NCBI RefSeq assembly: GCF_011516655.1
Contig: NZ_WOSV01000009.1
Span: 26,074-90,073, forward strand
Origin: Acetobacter thailandicus
Lineage (GTDB): Bacteria; Pseudomonadota; Alphaproteobacteria; Acetobacterales; Acetobacteraceae
Direction: 5' to 3'
Length of the DNA stretch: 64,000 bases
Each line of letters starts with the position of its first letter. The stretch's first letter is position 1. Of the stretch, positions 45,878 to 54,870 are shown piece by piece. The notes beneath the pieces were generated by a model. That model was not told the DNA's origin and did no database searches. It saw only the letters and a program-made list of their open reading frames with translations. A program made the position numbers and the translations under genes.

Positions 45878-46690
45878 TTAGCCAAAGCGACCGGTAATAT
45901 AATCCTGTGTGCGGCGTTCCCGCGGCGTGGTAAACATACGGTCCGTATTATCAATCTCGACCAGATCGCCCAGATAAAAGAACGCCACCTGGTCAGCACA
46001 GCGTGCAGCCTGCTGCATGTTGTGTGTTACCATAATAATGGTGAATTCAGCCTTCAGCTCGTCAAGCAGCTCTTCAATACGCGCGGTTGAAACCGGATCA
46101 AGCGCACTGGTTGGCTCATCGAGCAAAATCACCTCAGGATGTGTGGCAATAGTACGGGCAATGCATAAACGCTGCTGCTGCCCGCCTGACATGGCTGTGG
46201 CATTAGATTTAAGGCGGTCCTTCACCTCTGACCACAAAGCGACACGACGCAGAGCATCTTCAACCCGGCCATCCATCTCAGAAGAGCTGACCCGTTCATG
46301 CAGTCGGATGCCAAAAGCAATATTATCATAAATCGACATTGGAAAAGGGGTCGGTTTCTGAAACACCATGCCAATGCGCGAGCGTAAAAGATTAAGATCA
46401 ACACCCGGAGCAAGGATATTCTGGCCATCAAATATGACCTCACCCGTCGCTTTCTGGCCGGGATAGAGGTCATACATCCGGTTTAACACACGCAGCAATG
46501 TTGATTTACCGCACCCTGACGGCCCGATCATGCCTGTGACACTCCGCAGGGGGAAGTCCAGAGAAATATTATGGAGTGCGTGCGTTTTGCCGTAATAAAA
46601 GTCAAGATTTTTGACCTGAAGAGCAAGTTCAGGCGCGGTAGCCGTCTTTGCACCCTCTGATAAGGTACTGTTCACACCGTGCTCGCTCAT
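45878..46690 (-). CDS. pstB: phosphate ABC transporter ATP-binding protein
   Basis: 270 aa. Walker [19 protein letters not shown]-loop [14 protein letters not shown], signature [15 protein letters not shown], Walker [14 protein letters not shown] and switch His [14 protein letters not shown] are all PstB-specific variants. The start overlaps the pstA stop (ATGA). Confidence 0.97.
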   Translation of the reverse strand: MSEHGVNSTLSEGAKTATAPELALQVKNLDFYYGKTHALHNISLDFPLRSVTGMIGPSGCGKSTLLRVLNRMYDLYPGQKATGEVIFDGQNILAPGVDLNLLRSRIGMVFQKPTPFPMSIYDNIAFGIRLHERVSSSEMDGRVEDALRRVALWSEVKDRLKSNATAMSGGQQQRLCIARTIATHPEVILLDEPTSALDPVSTARIEELLDELKAEFTIIMVTHNMQQAARCADQVAFFYLGDLVEIDNTDRMFTTPRERRTQDYITGRFG

Positions 46691-47547
46691 GCTTTGCCCC
46701 CGCGGATCCCGATCCGCACCACAATATTAATAATCAACACACCAAATGTCACAAGCAGGGCACCTGTCCAGGCCTGCTGTACCCAATCCTGATAAGCAGA
46801 CCCTGCATACTGATAAATTGCCAGGGGCAGGCTCGACATCTCACGCCCCATATTAAACGACAACTCTGAATTCCCTAATGACGTAAACAGCAATGGTGCA
46901 GTCTCACCTGCAACACGCGCAACTGCGAGCAGAACGCCGGTCATGATACCACCCCGTGCAGCCCTGATGCAGATAAAGCAGGTCACACGCCACTTTGGCG
47001 CACCAAGGGCAATGCCCGCCTCACGCATGGAAAGAGGAACCAGCCTGAGCATATCTTCTGTTGTGCGCACCATAATAGGCATAGCAAGGACAGCCAGCGC
47101 CACTGCGCCTGCAAAACCTGAAAAATGACCAAACGGGGCAACCAGAATCATATAAATAAACAGGCCGATCAGAATAGACGGCGCTGAAAGCAACATATCC
47201 GAAACAAATCTCACACTATCAGCCAGTTTGCTGTGGCTGCCATATTCAGCAAGATAAATACCGGTAAATATACCCATCGGCGCGCCCAGCAGGACAGCAA
47301 GCCCTGTTTGCATAAGGCTGCCAACAATCGCATTAGCAAGGCCACCATTCTGCCCCGGCGCTTTCATTGATTTTGTAAAAATCGACAAATGAAGCCCAGG
47401 CAGACCTTTCTCTAACAGGGTCCATAAAATAGAGCCCAGCACAAAAACAACGAGTATTGTTGCACACCACGAAAACAACGTAGCCAGACGGTCAGCCATT
47501 CTGCGGCGGGCAGCGCGAAAGCTATCCGGCGTTCTGCGTGCAGTCAT
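46687..47547 (-). CDS. pstA: phosphate ABC transporter permease PstA
   Basis: 286 aa from the ATG at 47547, which overlaps the pstC stop by 4 bp (ATGA); a longer ORF to 47601 is less likely. Six transmembrane helices; [20 protein letters not shown] is the EAA-type cytoplasmic loop that docks PstB. Works with PstC as the membrane channel. Confidence 0.95.
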   Translation of the reverse strand: MTARRTPDSFRAARRRMADRLATLFSWCATILVVFVLGSILWTLLEKGLPGLHLSIFTKSMKAPGQNGGLANAIVGSLMQTGLAVLLGAPMGIFTGIYLAEYGSHSKLADSVRFVSDMLLSAPSILIGLFIYMILVAPFGHFSGFAGAVALAVLAMPIMVRTTEDMLRLVPLSMREAGIALGAPKWRVTCFICIRAARGGIMTGVLLAVARVAGETAPLLFTSLGNSELSFNMGREMSSLPLAIYQYAGSAYQDWVQQAWTGALLVTFGVLIINIVVRIGIRGGKA

Positions 47548-48533
47548 GAGCGTTTTCCTGTGCTGTTCTGCCCGCGAGCCAGCAACATGCGCGAGCACCA
47601 TAAGGTCACGAATGAAATCGCCATAAGAATAGCTCCCAGAGCCATAAGAGAAGCCAGCTTGAGACTGCCAGCCGGACTTTCAGGAAATTCGAGAGCAATC
47701 AGCGATGCAATAGTATTTGCCGGTGCAAATATCGACCAGCCAATATGGTTACTGTCACCAATGACAAAGGTTACAGCCATAGTTTCACCCATAGCCCGCC
47801 CCATGCCCAGAACAATACCGCCGACAACACCCTGACGAGACCAGGGCAGGACAACCCGACGCATCACTTCCCAGCGGGTAGCACCAAGGCCATAGGCACT
47901 CTCACGCAGAACAGAAGGAATCGAAGCAAAAACATCACGCATAACAGCCGTAATCGAAGGCATAATCATAATGGCCAGAATAACCGCTGCCGTGAACAGA
48001 CCCGTACCAAATGGCGGCCCTGAAATGAGTACTGACACAACCGGTACGTGACCAAAAAGAGCTTTGGCTGCAGGCTGCACATAATGGGCAACCAGTGGTA
48101 CCAGAACAAAAAAGCCCCACATGCCAAAAATAATTGATGGAACAGCCGCAAGCAGCTGAACGGCCATACCAATCACAGATGAAGCCGCTGGCGGAGCCAG
48201 CGTTGTCAGCCAGAATGCCGTACCAAACGATAAGGGGACAGCAATAAGCAACGCCAGAACACTACTGGCAATAGTACCAAAAACAGGCGCAGCAGCACCA
48301 AAATGCTGCGTGACCGGATTCCAGACCTTAGAGATCAGAAACCCGGGACCAAACTGCCCGAATGCCGGCATACCACCGACCACCATAACGACAATAACAG
48401 CCCCGAGAATGAGCAGAACACCCACACCGGCTGACAGAACAAGCCCTCTGAAAAAGGGATCTCCCGTCAGGGTTTTAGGGCGACCAGGCTTCAGCACGGC
48501 TGACTGAACCGGCTGCTGGGTGGAAACGTCCAT
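47544..48533 (-). CDS. pstC: phosphate ABC transporter permease PstC
   Basis: 329 aa, ATG with GGAG upstream. Six transmembrane helices, with ESAYGLGATRWEVMRRVVLP as the PstB-docking loop. First gene of the pst-phoU operon. The usual first gene pstS (periplasmic phosphate-binding protein) is not here; the next gene upstream is divergent ilvD. Confidence 0.95.
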   Translation of the reverse strand: MDVSTQQPVQSAVLKPGRPKTLTGDPFFRGLVLSAGVGVLLILGAVIVVMVVGGMPAFGQFGPGFLISKVWNPVTQHFGAAAPVFGTIASSVLALLIAVPLSFGTAFWLTTLAPPAASSVIGMAVQLLAAVPSIIFGMWGFFVLVPLVAHYVQPAAKALFGHVPVVSVLISGPPFGTGLFTAAVILAIMIMPSITAVMRDVFASIPSVLRESAYGLGATRWEVMRRVVLPWSRQGVVGGIVLGMGRAMGETMAVTFVIGDSNHIGWSIFAPANTIASLIALEFPESPAGSLKLASLMALGAILMAISFVTLWCSRMLLARGQNSTGKRS

Positions 48534-48567
48534 CTATGCTCCGTATCACACTCTCACTGACAGAATA

Positions 48568-48587
48568 TGTTCAAGAAATACTGAACA
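48568..48587. promoter_or_regulatory. TGTTCA-N8-TGAACA palindrome upstream of pstC
   Basis: A perfect 6-bp dyad 35-54 bases upstream of the pstC start, overlapping a possible minus-strand -10 (TATTCT). It could be an operator, but the binding factor is unknown. Confidence 0.35.
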
Positions 48588-48638
48588 GCCCGCCCTGCTG
48601 CAACCGAATGACAGCACGGCTCTCGCAGAAAAGAGAAT

Positions 48639-48657
48639 TTGTCATAAAACTGTAGTA
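48639..48657. promoter_or_regulatory. candidate Pho box (PhoB site) in the pstC/ilvD intergenic region
   Basis: TTGTCATAAAACTGTAGTA resembles the Pho box CTGTCATAAATCTGTCACA: two TGTCA-like half sites 11 bp apart around an AT-rich spacer. The repeats are oriented toward ilvD rather than pstC. A second CTGTCAT half site is on the minus strand at 48608-48614. The location fits phosphate control of pst. Confidence 0.45.
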
Positions 48658-48808
48658 AATCAATCATCATCAAAAAAGAGAGATAGCACCTGACAGCCAG
48701 GGGTTTCTACCGTAGATTACCGCCGCGCGCGTGATCGCACGCACAGCCTGCTTTCCCGCAACACTGCAGGTTCCGTCATAACCACTGATCAGACCAGAAA
48801 GATTAATA

Positions 48809-50677
48809 ATGGCCGGCTACCGCTCCCGCACCACTACTCATGGACGCAATATGGCAGGTGCACGCAGCCTGTGGCGCGCAACCGGAATGAAAGACAGCGA
48901 TTTTGGCAAACCCATTATTGCCGTCGCCAACTCCTTTACTCAGTTTGTACCGGGCCATGTTCACCTCAAAGATTTGGGACAGCTGGTCTGTGGTGCTATT
49001 GAAAAAGCTGGCGGTATTGGCCGTGAATTCAACACGATAGCTGTTGATGACGGCATTGCCATGGGTCATGGTGGCATGCTGTACAGCCTGCCTTCACGCG
49101 AGCTGATTGCCGACGCCGTTGAATATATGGTCAACGCCCACTGCGCTGATGCCCTGGTCTGCATCAGCAACTGTGACAAAATCACTCCCGGTATGCTGAT
49201 GGCTGCCATGCGACTGAATATTCCGGTTATTTTTGTCTCGGGCGGACCGATGGAAGCCGGGAAAGTCACGATTGACGACATTGAACAGCGCGCCGACCTG
49301 GTGACCTCTATGGTTGCCGCCGCCAACCCAAATGTCAGCGACGCCGATTCGGAAACAATCGAACGTTCAGCCTGCCCGACATGCGGGTCATGCTCTGGTA
49401 TGTTCACCGCGAACTCAATGAACTGCCTGACCGAAGCTCTGGGTCTCTCACTCCCTGGTAACGGCAGCCTTGTAGCAACACATGCTGCCCGCCGTGATCT
49501 GTTTATTGAAGCCGGCACCCGCATTGTCGAACTGGCACGCCGCTTTTATGAGCAGAACGACCAGAGTGTTCTGCCCCGCAATATTGCTTCGGTTGAAGCT
49601 TTTGAAAATGCCATGTCAGTTGATATTGCCATGGGTGGTTCAACCAACACTGTCCTGCATCTGCTGGCAGCCGCACATGAAGGGGAAATTCCCTTCACCA
49701 TGAAAGATATTGATCGTCTTTCACGCCGCGTACCTAACCTGTGCAAGGTCTCACCATCCCGTTCTGACATTCATATGGAAGATGTTCATCGTGCCGGCGG
49801 TATTCCTGCCATTATGGGTGAGCTGAACCGCATGGAACTGCTGCATAACACTGTACAGATGGTGCATGCCTCATCTCTGACCGAAGCTCTGGATCGCTGG
49901 GACATTCGATCAGAAGATGGCGAGAGCAAACAGAAAGCACGCACCTTCTTCCGTGCCGCCCCTGGTGGTGTACGCACGACAGAGGCTTTCTCGCAGTCTG
50001 CACTGTATAAAACACCTGATACAGATAAAGTCAGCGGTGCTATTCGCAATTCAGAGCATGCCTATAGCAAAGATGGTGGTCTGGCCGTGCTGTATGGCAA
50101 CCTTGCTGCAGAAGGTGCAATTGTTAAAACGGCAGGTGTGGCTGCAGGGCTGGAAACATTCTCAGGACCGGCACGCATTTTCGAAAGTCAGGATGATGCT
50201 GTTACAGCCATCCTCAAAGATCAGATCAAAGCTGGCGACGTAGTGCTGATTCGCTATGAAGGCCCCAAAGGTGGTCCTGGCATGCAGGAAATGCTCTACC
50301 CTACCAGCTATCTCAAATCAAAAGGTCTGGCTGAAAAATGTGCTCTGATTACTGACGGGCGTTTCTCTGGTGGCAGCTCCGGTCTTTCCATTGGCCATAT
50401 TTCGCCCGAAGCTGGTGAAGGTGGCGTAATCGGCCTTGTTGAAGAAGGCGATATCATCGACATCGACATTCCGGCACGTCGTCTGTCTGTTGCTGTAACA
50501 GAAGATATTTTACAAAAACGCCGCGAACAGATGGAAGCCAGAGGGAATGAGGCATGGCAGCCAAAGCGTGAGCGCGTGGTTTCAACGGCTCTTAAAGCCT
50601 ATGCCGCTCTGACAACCAGTGCTGCCCGGGGTGCTGTGAGAGATCTTTCACAGCTGACCCGCCGCACAGGGCGCTGA
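48809..50677 (+). CDS. ilvD: dihydroxy-acid dehydratase
   Basis: 622 aa; dehydrates dihydroxy acids to branched-chain 2-oxo acids (Ile/Val/Leu synthesis). Family marks: [12 protein letters not shown] and [20 protein letters not shown] (iron-sulfur Cys), GLSLPGNGS, and the C-terminal [20 protein letters not shown]. Length is close to the family. Monocistronic in this window. Confidence 0.97.
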   Translation: MAGYRSRTTTHGRNMAGARSLWRATGMKDSDFGKPIIAVANSFTQFVPGHVHLKDLGQLVCGAIEKAGGIGREFNTIAVDDGIAMGHGGMLYSLPSRELIADAVEYMVNAHCADALVCISNCDKITPGMLMAAMRLNIPVIFVSGGPMEAGKVTIDDIEQRADLVTSMVAAANPNVSDADSETIERSACPTCGSCSGMFTANSMNCLTEALGLSLPGNGSLVATHAARRDLFIEAGTRIVELARRFYEQNDQSVLPRNIASVEAFENAMSVDIAMGGSTNTVLHLLAAAHEGEIPFTMKDIDRLSRRVPNLCKVSPSRSDIHMEDVHRAGGIPAIMGELNRMELLHNTVQMVHASSLTEALDRWDIRSEDGESKQKARTFFRAAPGGVRTTEAFSQSALYKTPDTDKVSGAIRNSEHAYSKDGGLAVLYGNLAAEGAIVKTAGVAAGLETFSGPARIFESQDDAVTAILKDQIKAGDVVLIRYEGPKGGPGMQEMLYPTSYLKSKGLAEKCALITDGRFSGGSSGLSIGHISPEAGEGGVIGLVEEGDIIDIDIPARRLSVAVTEDILQKRREQMEARGNEAWQPKRERVVSTALKAYAALTTSAARGAVRDLSQLTRRTGR

Positions 50678-50686
50678 TTTCTCACT

Positions 50687-50719
50687 TATCTCTCTGGTGC
50701 CTCTGACACCAGAGAGATA
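50687..50719. terminator. hairpin between convergent ilvD and small membrane protein gene
   Basis: A perfect 13-bp stem TATCTCTCTGGTG / CACCAGAGAGATA with a 7-base loop and no T-run on either side. Probably a transcript end or RNA-stabilising structure for ilvD and the opposing gene. Confidence 0.55.
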
Positions 50720-50722
50720 GTC

Positions 50723-50974
50723 TCAGCTCTTACTACCGCGCAAAACCCACAAAATTAAAAATGGCAGGAAATAATACCCTGCCAGAACTACAAGAAGAAT
50801 ACGCAGGATAAGGTCAAGCTGTGTATTCAGCATGAAGCGACATGCCATTTCGACAAGACCAAGCATAGCCGCAACACAGAAAAAACCTATAATATTAGCC
50901 AGAAAAGACCGTCCTCCGTTCATATCATCCAGTATTTGCACAACCCGCGCGCCTGATAGTTTTTTCCCTGCCAT
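50723..50974 (-). CDS. small membrane protein of unknown function
   Basis: 83 aa with a basic, DNA-free N-terminus (MAGKKLSGARVVQILDDMNG) and two to three hydrophobic segments (FLANIIGFFCVAAMLGLVEM, ILLVVLAGYYFLPFLILWVL). Typical start and codon use, but no recognised family. It lies alone between ilvD and an exported protein gene. Confidence 0.6.
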   Translation of the reverse strand: MAGKKLSGARVVQILDDMNGGRSFLANIIGFFCVAAMLGLVEMACRFMLNTQLDLILRILLVVLAGYYFLPFLILWVLRGSKS

Positions 50975-51040
50975 TTCTCACTCCTGTCAGCCGTCACTTA
51001 CATGACATATGATGTAAGTCTTATCGTATTTTACACAAAC

Positions 51041-51065
51041 AAAAAGAGCGCCCGTAAAGGCGCTC
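51041..51065 (-). terminator. intrinsic terminator downstream of the exported protein gene
   Basis: Stem GAGCGCC/GGCGCTC with loop CGTAAA. On the minus strand it is followed by TTTTT, ~30 bases past the stop of the 51095-51751 gene. Confidence 0.8.
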
Positions 51066-51094
51066 TCTTCATGCAATATATTTTACAATATTGC

Positions 51095-51751
51095 TTATTT
51101 TGCAGCTGGTGCAGATGCAGCAGGAGCGGCGACAACCGGAGCCGTCGGCACTGTTACCTGACCTTTAATCACATAAGAAATTGATTCCATGCGGGTGATA
51201 TCGACAACATCACCAACCTTCAGTGTTTTCAGGAAGTCCTGCATGGCTTTTGTACGTAAAACAGCAATATGGCTGTCGCCATCATCTGTCACGAAAGAAA
51301 CAGTGTGTGTAGCAACATCTACAGAAGTAATTTTTGCCCGCTCTCTGCGAAAGGAAGCAATAACACCACGTGGATGACCTTTTACATAACCACGAGCAAC
51401 CTGAACCGTTGATTCAGGCAGCGGGCTGCCAGGTTGTGCCAGCTCTGCACCAAGAGTTTCAACAAATGAAATGCTCAGTTTATCACCAGCAGCAAGATGC
51501 GGCAGGTCACGAACTGAAGAACCATACTCAATCGTTACCAGATTACCTCTGGCATCACGCAGCAGCAACTCACGGGTGCTGGTATCAATCGTTTCAACAA
51601 TCGCTGTTGTTGTCTGGTGCTTAAGCAGAACTGAAGCCTGCGCATGCGCCTGAGGAGACAAGCCTGTGGCCACCTCTCCGCCCATAATAAAAGCACATAC
51701 CGTCATGACGCCGGCAGCCAGAGAAGCAAGACGAGACACTGAAGACCGCAA
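51095..51751 (-). CDS. exported protein with two tandem beta (OB-like) modules, function unknown
   Basis: 218 aa. A signal peptide (~1-38, ending AQA) precedes two similar ~65-residue modules: TTTAIVETIDTSTRELLLRD...GDKLSISFVETL and AKITSVDVATHTVSFVTDDG...GDVVDITRMESI. An Ala/Pro-rich tail (APVVAAPAASAPAAK) follows. The duplicated pattern of strand-turn-strand, Asp/Gly turn and GD(x)V/L suggests twin OB-like barrels in the periplasm. I do not recognise a characterised family. Own terminator downstream. Confidence 0.72.
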   Translation of the reverse strand: MRSSVSRLASLAAGVMTVCAFIMGGEVATGLSPQAHAQASVLLKHQTTTAIVETIDTSTRELLLRDARGNLVTIEYGSSVRDLPHLAAGDKLSISFVETLGAELAQPGSPLPESTVQVARGYVKGHPRGVIASFRRERAKITSVDVATHTVSFVTDDGDSHIAVLRTKAMQDFLKTLKVGDVVDITRMESISYVIKGQVTVPTAPVVAAPAASAPAAK

Positions 51752-51930
51752 AGTCTTTCTCCTTATTTAAAATCCGTCCGAACGCCACACTGCTTCAGAC
51801 GTTACTGAGAAAATCTTACGCCAAACATTACCCTGCGTAACGTAAAATTTTTACTCATCCTTTTTACAGCACTGTAACTCTGTCGTCTGGCATTAAAAAT
51901 AACCAGATGACGAAGCATGCCAGCCTGTTT
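51752..51930. other. intergenic region between exported protein gene and heptosyltransferase gene
   Basis: 179 bases. It holds an imperfect hairpin (TTACGC at 51816 / GCGTAA at 51835) and a 9-bp G-U-containing stem near 51888-51917. No promoter boxes could be assigned. Confidence 0.3.
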
Positions 51931-53439
51931 TTATTCCTCAATCACTTTTTCCAGTGTGTCGATCACCTGCTTACCGGTAATCAGACGTGAGCATTCAAAC
52001 TGCCGGGGCGTGTTTTCATGCCGTGGGCACCACATGAAGTTATGATGATCAAAACGCACACGCGGATCATTCCAGCATGAATTACAGGTATGCCAGTTAA
52101 TCACACGATAAGGGGTCTCAAATTCATTAGTAGGATGTGTGAAACCGGATATCATAACGACTTTAGTGCCAGCACCCCAGGCAAGCCAGGCAAGCCCTGA
52201 GCTCACACCAATAAACGCCTCAGCATGCTGCAACCAGCGGATACGCTCCGTCAGCGGGCGATCTCCGGTCTGGTCCTCTGAGCCATAAGGGATGTGGTTC
52301 CAGACAACACCGGTACCGTGAATAGGCTTCTGATCGATACAGATAACCCGGTAACCTTTTTCTTTGAGAAAGGTTACAACCTCTCGCCATCCACCTGGGT
52401 TATTCCAGTATTTACACTGCGTACTGGCCTGCACAGCAATACATACATATTTCTCTTTTATCGGCCGGCCTTCTTTGCTCAGTAAAAGACGAGGAGGTTC
52501 TTCTTTTGGAGAAACTCCCAGAATATAACCAGCGGTACGGTGCAGCCCGACAAAGCGGAAATCTGTCGGCTGCTGAACATTCTCTGCATCATCAAAGAAC
52601 AGGCCAAGGCAATATGTCGCATAAGCCTTTTCACAGACCTTCTCTTTTTCTGCCTCTTCCGAAGTCAGCAAGCGGATATTGGGATAATCATTCATCAGAG
52701 CTGGCTTAATGAGCCCTGACAGCAGACAGGTCACCCGGGCACCACGCTCCTCAGCAAAGCGTACGACATAGGGAAACCACGCAAGCGTATCACCAAGCGT
52801 GCCAACCGGAAGCTGAATAACAACCTCTTTATTGCGGCAGTCCAGCTCATGGGTGAAAATAATTTTCTCTGTACCATCAGCCTGAACATCGGTGATCTCA
52901 ATACCAAAACGCACATAATAGCGTTTTGATGAGGCAACCATGGCACCTGTATTCTCATTAAAGAAAAGAATATTACCGGTATCAAGGTCACGCAGCACAA
53001 TCCGCCACTTGCCTTCGCTACGATTAGGCAGCTGAATGCGCGCACCCATATTAAAGTCATAACGAATGCCATGACCACAACTCTGTGTGGGCGACTGTGG
53101 TGCCGGCAGATAAGCGGGCTTTGCCTTAGAAGGTTCTTTTCCTTCTTCTTTTTCAGCTTTTGTATCGGCTGTCTGACCAAGAGGTGCTGCAGCCGCTGAA
53201 GCCGCCATAGCAGCAACAGGAGAAACAGGCTGCGGCTCTGATGCTGAAGATACGACCGGAGCAGATAATGGAGAAGAAAGCGGAGTCGATGCGGAAGAAG
53301 GAACCGAAGGTGTTGCTGTCACTGGTGACTGCACAAATTTTGCAACAGCAGCTGAAACCTTGGCAAACTCAGCCGCAGCCGCGACATCAGATGCATGATG
53401 CAAAGAAGACATAGAGTTCTTCTCTTCACTTGGACTCAA
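51931..53439 (-). CDS. TibC/Aah-type autotransporter-repeat O-heptosyltransferase
   Basis: 502 aa from a TTG at 53439 with AGGAG six bases upstream; an ATG at 53412 is also possible. Residues ~15-115 are a disordered Ala/Ser/Pro/Val region. The catalytic part (~118-500) matches the bacterial autotransporter heptosyltransferase family: VVIQLPVGTLGDTLAWFPYV, QASTQCKYWNNPGGW, GDRPLTERIRWLQHAEAFIG, WGAGTKVVMISGFTHP. It ends with four Cys at residues ~452, 455, 471 and 483 (CNSC...C...C), the iron-finger layout known in TibC. Such enzymes put ADP-heptose onto Ser in repeats of AIDA-I/TibA adhesins. The Ala/Ser/Pro N-terminal extension is unusual. Confidence 0.88.
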   Translation of the reverse strand: MSPSEEKNSMSSLHHASDVAAAAEFAKVSAAVAKFVQSPVTATPSVPSSASTPLSSPLSAPVVSSASEPQPVSPVAAMAASAAAAPLGQTADTKAEKEEGKEPSKAKPAYLPAPQSPTQSCGHGIRYDFNMGARIQLPNRSEGKWRIVLRDLDTGNILFFNENTGAMVASSKRYYVRFGIEITDVQADGTEKIIFTHELDCRNKEVVIQLPVGTLGDTLAWFPYVVRFAEERGARVTCLLSGLIKPALMNDYPNIRLLTSEEAEKEKVCEKAYATYCLGLFFDDAENVQQPTDFRFVGLHRTAGYILGVSPKEEPPRLLLSKEGRPIKEKYVCIAVQASTQCKYWNNPGGWREVVTFLKEKGYRVICIDQKPIHGTGVVWNHIPYGSEDQTGDRPLTERIRWLQHAEAFIGVSSGLAWLAWGAGTKVVMISGFTHPTNEFETPYRVINWHTCNSCWNDPRVRFDHHNFMWCPRHENTPRQFECSRLITGKQVIDTLEKVIEE

Positions 53440-53469
53440 CGCAAGCTCCTCTTCATTCTCAAATAAATG

Positions 53470-53494
53470 ACCCGCCGGAAGGTCCAGGCGGGCC
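53470..53494 (-). terminator. GC-rich inverted repeat between the 37-aa peptide gene and the heptosyltransferase
   Basis: CCCGCC/GGCGGG with a 10-base loop. On the minus strand it is followed by TCATTTATTTG. It lies downstream of the small gene, so it may be a weak terminator or attenuator before the heptosyltransferase. Confidence 0.4.
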
Positions 53495-53572
53495 TTAATA
53501 TAAAAATACTACTCAATTCACAGCTAAGCAGCGGCCGCGTAATAGCCTTCGCGCGGCCAGAAGTTTTTTATT

Positions 53573-53686
53573 TTAGTTGCTGCACTTCTTTTTGCGCCAG
53601 AAATATGCAGCGGTGGCAACGAGGCCAATAAAAAATACACCATAAAAACAAGGAGATTTGCAACGCTTTGCAGGACATTTAGTCAT
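53573..53686 (-). CDS. 37-aa Cys-rich single-pass membrane peptide
   Basis: ATG at 53686 follows AGGAAG by seven bases and runs to TAA at 53573. The peptide begins MTKCPAKRCKSPCFYGVFFI, has one hydrophobic helix (GVFFIGLVATAAYFW), and ends in RKKKCSN. Four Cys (three in the first 13 residues) plus Lys/Arg clusters on both sides of the helix are unusual for a random ORF. It sits just upstream of, and on the same strand as, the heptosyltransferase gene. Function unknown. Confidence 0.6.
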   Translation of the reverse strand: MTKCPAKRCKSPCFYGVFFIGLVATAAYFWRKKKCSN

Positions 53687-53842
53687 CAGGGGCTTCCTTT
53701 ATACTTGAGTGACCATATTGCTCTGAACGGACAGCTGAGCATCCCCTGAGCAGGTATGCGCCATGCCTGAAGTATCATCACATTATAGTCGTTAACATTA
53801 TATGTCATTCTTTAAAAAAAAAACAATTTATTACCAGAATAT
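53687..53842. other. AT-rich intergenic region upstream of the 37-aa peptide
   Basis: 156 bases, with an A-run near 53814-53823. It must hold the promoter for the minus-strand peptide/heptosyltransferase genes; no clear boxes seen. Confidence 0.3.
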
Positions 53843-54844
53843 TCATACAGAAAGATCATCTCCGCCAAGCTGATGAATCAATGTAATCAGATCTTTACGT
53901 AAAATAGCCAGCACAAAACGCACAACCTCATCCGGATGGTCGCTTTCAGCAGGAAGTGCGGCAATGATCTCAGCCGCGATATCCGGCTTCGTGGCCTTAC
54001 GACTCACGGCTTCAGCTTCACAGCGCGCAATAATCCAGTCAAAACTAGCCATAGTCTGCGGCTTTAAAATATCACCGGCCTGGCGGAGAATAATAGCCCT
54101 GGCGACAACAATCGTGTCCATCTGCAACTGCCGCAGTGCCGTTGGCAAAGACGCCAGCATCGGATCACGCTCCTCAAGAGGAACCCACCGTTCACGGCGG
54201 GCTTCTTCAACAGCAGTCTGTACTTTTCTTAAAACGGCAGCACAGTCATCATTCAGATCCTGAAACTCCGACCACGCAAGGTCATGTCTTTTGGCATGGC
54301 TCAGAATACCCACAATTTTTCGGACGGTCTCAGCCGCATTACGAAATGCATCACGACGAGCCTGCTCATGCAACACCATGTAAGACACGAACATAGACAC
54401 ACTGACACCGAATAGAATGGCCAGAACACGCTCAACCGGCCTGAGGTACGGGTCACCTTCGATCGGGAAAAGCGTTGCGATCATTAACGTAACGACCGCC
54501 ATGCGTGTGTTTGGACGCCAGGAGGCCAGAATGGCCAAAGGCACAAACGTAATACTAAAACTCAGCCATAGCGGCCAGTGCAGCAACATCAGTGTAATCG
54601 GCACCACACTGGCACAGGCGCCTATAAGCGTGCCAACAAGCTGATACCGGCCGGAAGACATGGTTTCTGTGATACTGCTTTGTGTCACAATCACCGATGT
54701 AATCAGGGCCCAGGCGGGCTCCTGCAAATGCGTGACCTGAGTAACAAGGCAACACAGGGCCACTGACACAATAAGACGAATGGCCTGCCGCAAGGTCTGG
54801 TTTCTTAACCAGTAAGACGGGTAACAAGAAGACGGTATCTGCAA
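53843..54844 (-). CDS. FUSC-family inner-membrane protein
   Basis: 333 aa. Six closely packed hydrophobic segments in residues ~15-160 (RLIVSVALCCLVTQVTHLQE, PAWALITSVIVTQSSITETM, RVLAILFGVSVSMFVSYMVL) and a cytoplasmic helical C-terminal domain. The motif GRYQLVGTLIGA is typical of FUSC/YccS-type aromatic-compound exporters. Probably part of an efflux function, substrate unknown; no adaptor protein gene adjacent. Confidence 0.85.
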   Translation of the reverse strand: MQIPSSCYPSYWLRNQTLRQAIRLIVSVALCCLVTQVTHLQEPAWALITSVIVTQSSITETMSSGRYQLVGTLIGACASVVPITLMLLHWPLWLSFSITFVPLAILASWRPNTRMAVVTLMIATLFPIEGDPYLRPVERVLAILFGVSVSMFVSYMVLHEQARRDAFRNAAETVRKIVGILSHAKRHDLAWSEFQDLNDDCAAVLRKVQTAVEEARRERWVPLEERDPMLASLPTALRQLQMDTIVVARAIILRQAGDILKPQTMASFDWIIARCEAEAVSRKATKPDIAAEIIAALPAESDHPDEVVRFVLAILRKDLITLIHQLGGDDLSV

Positions 54845-54870
54845 AACAACTCACTCTTTACTGACTGTTT

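Noticed and set aside
53533..53558. GGCCGCG/CGCGGCC hairpin with TTTTTT on the plus strand as a terminator
   Set aside because: No plus-strand gene ends here; the sequence may be part of a transcript end on neither strand, so no call is made.
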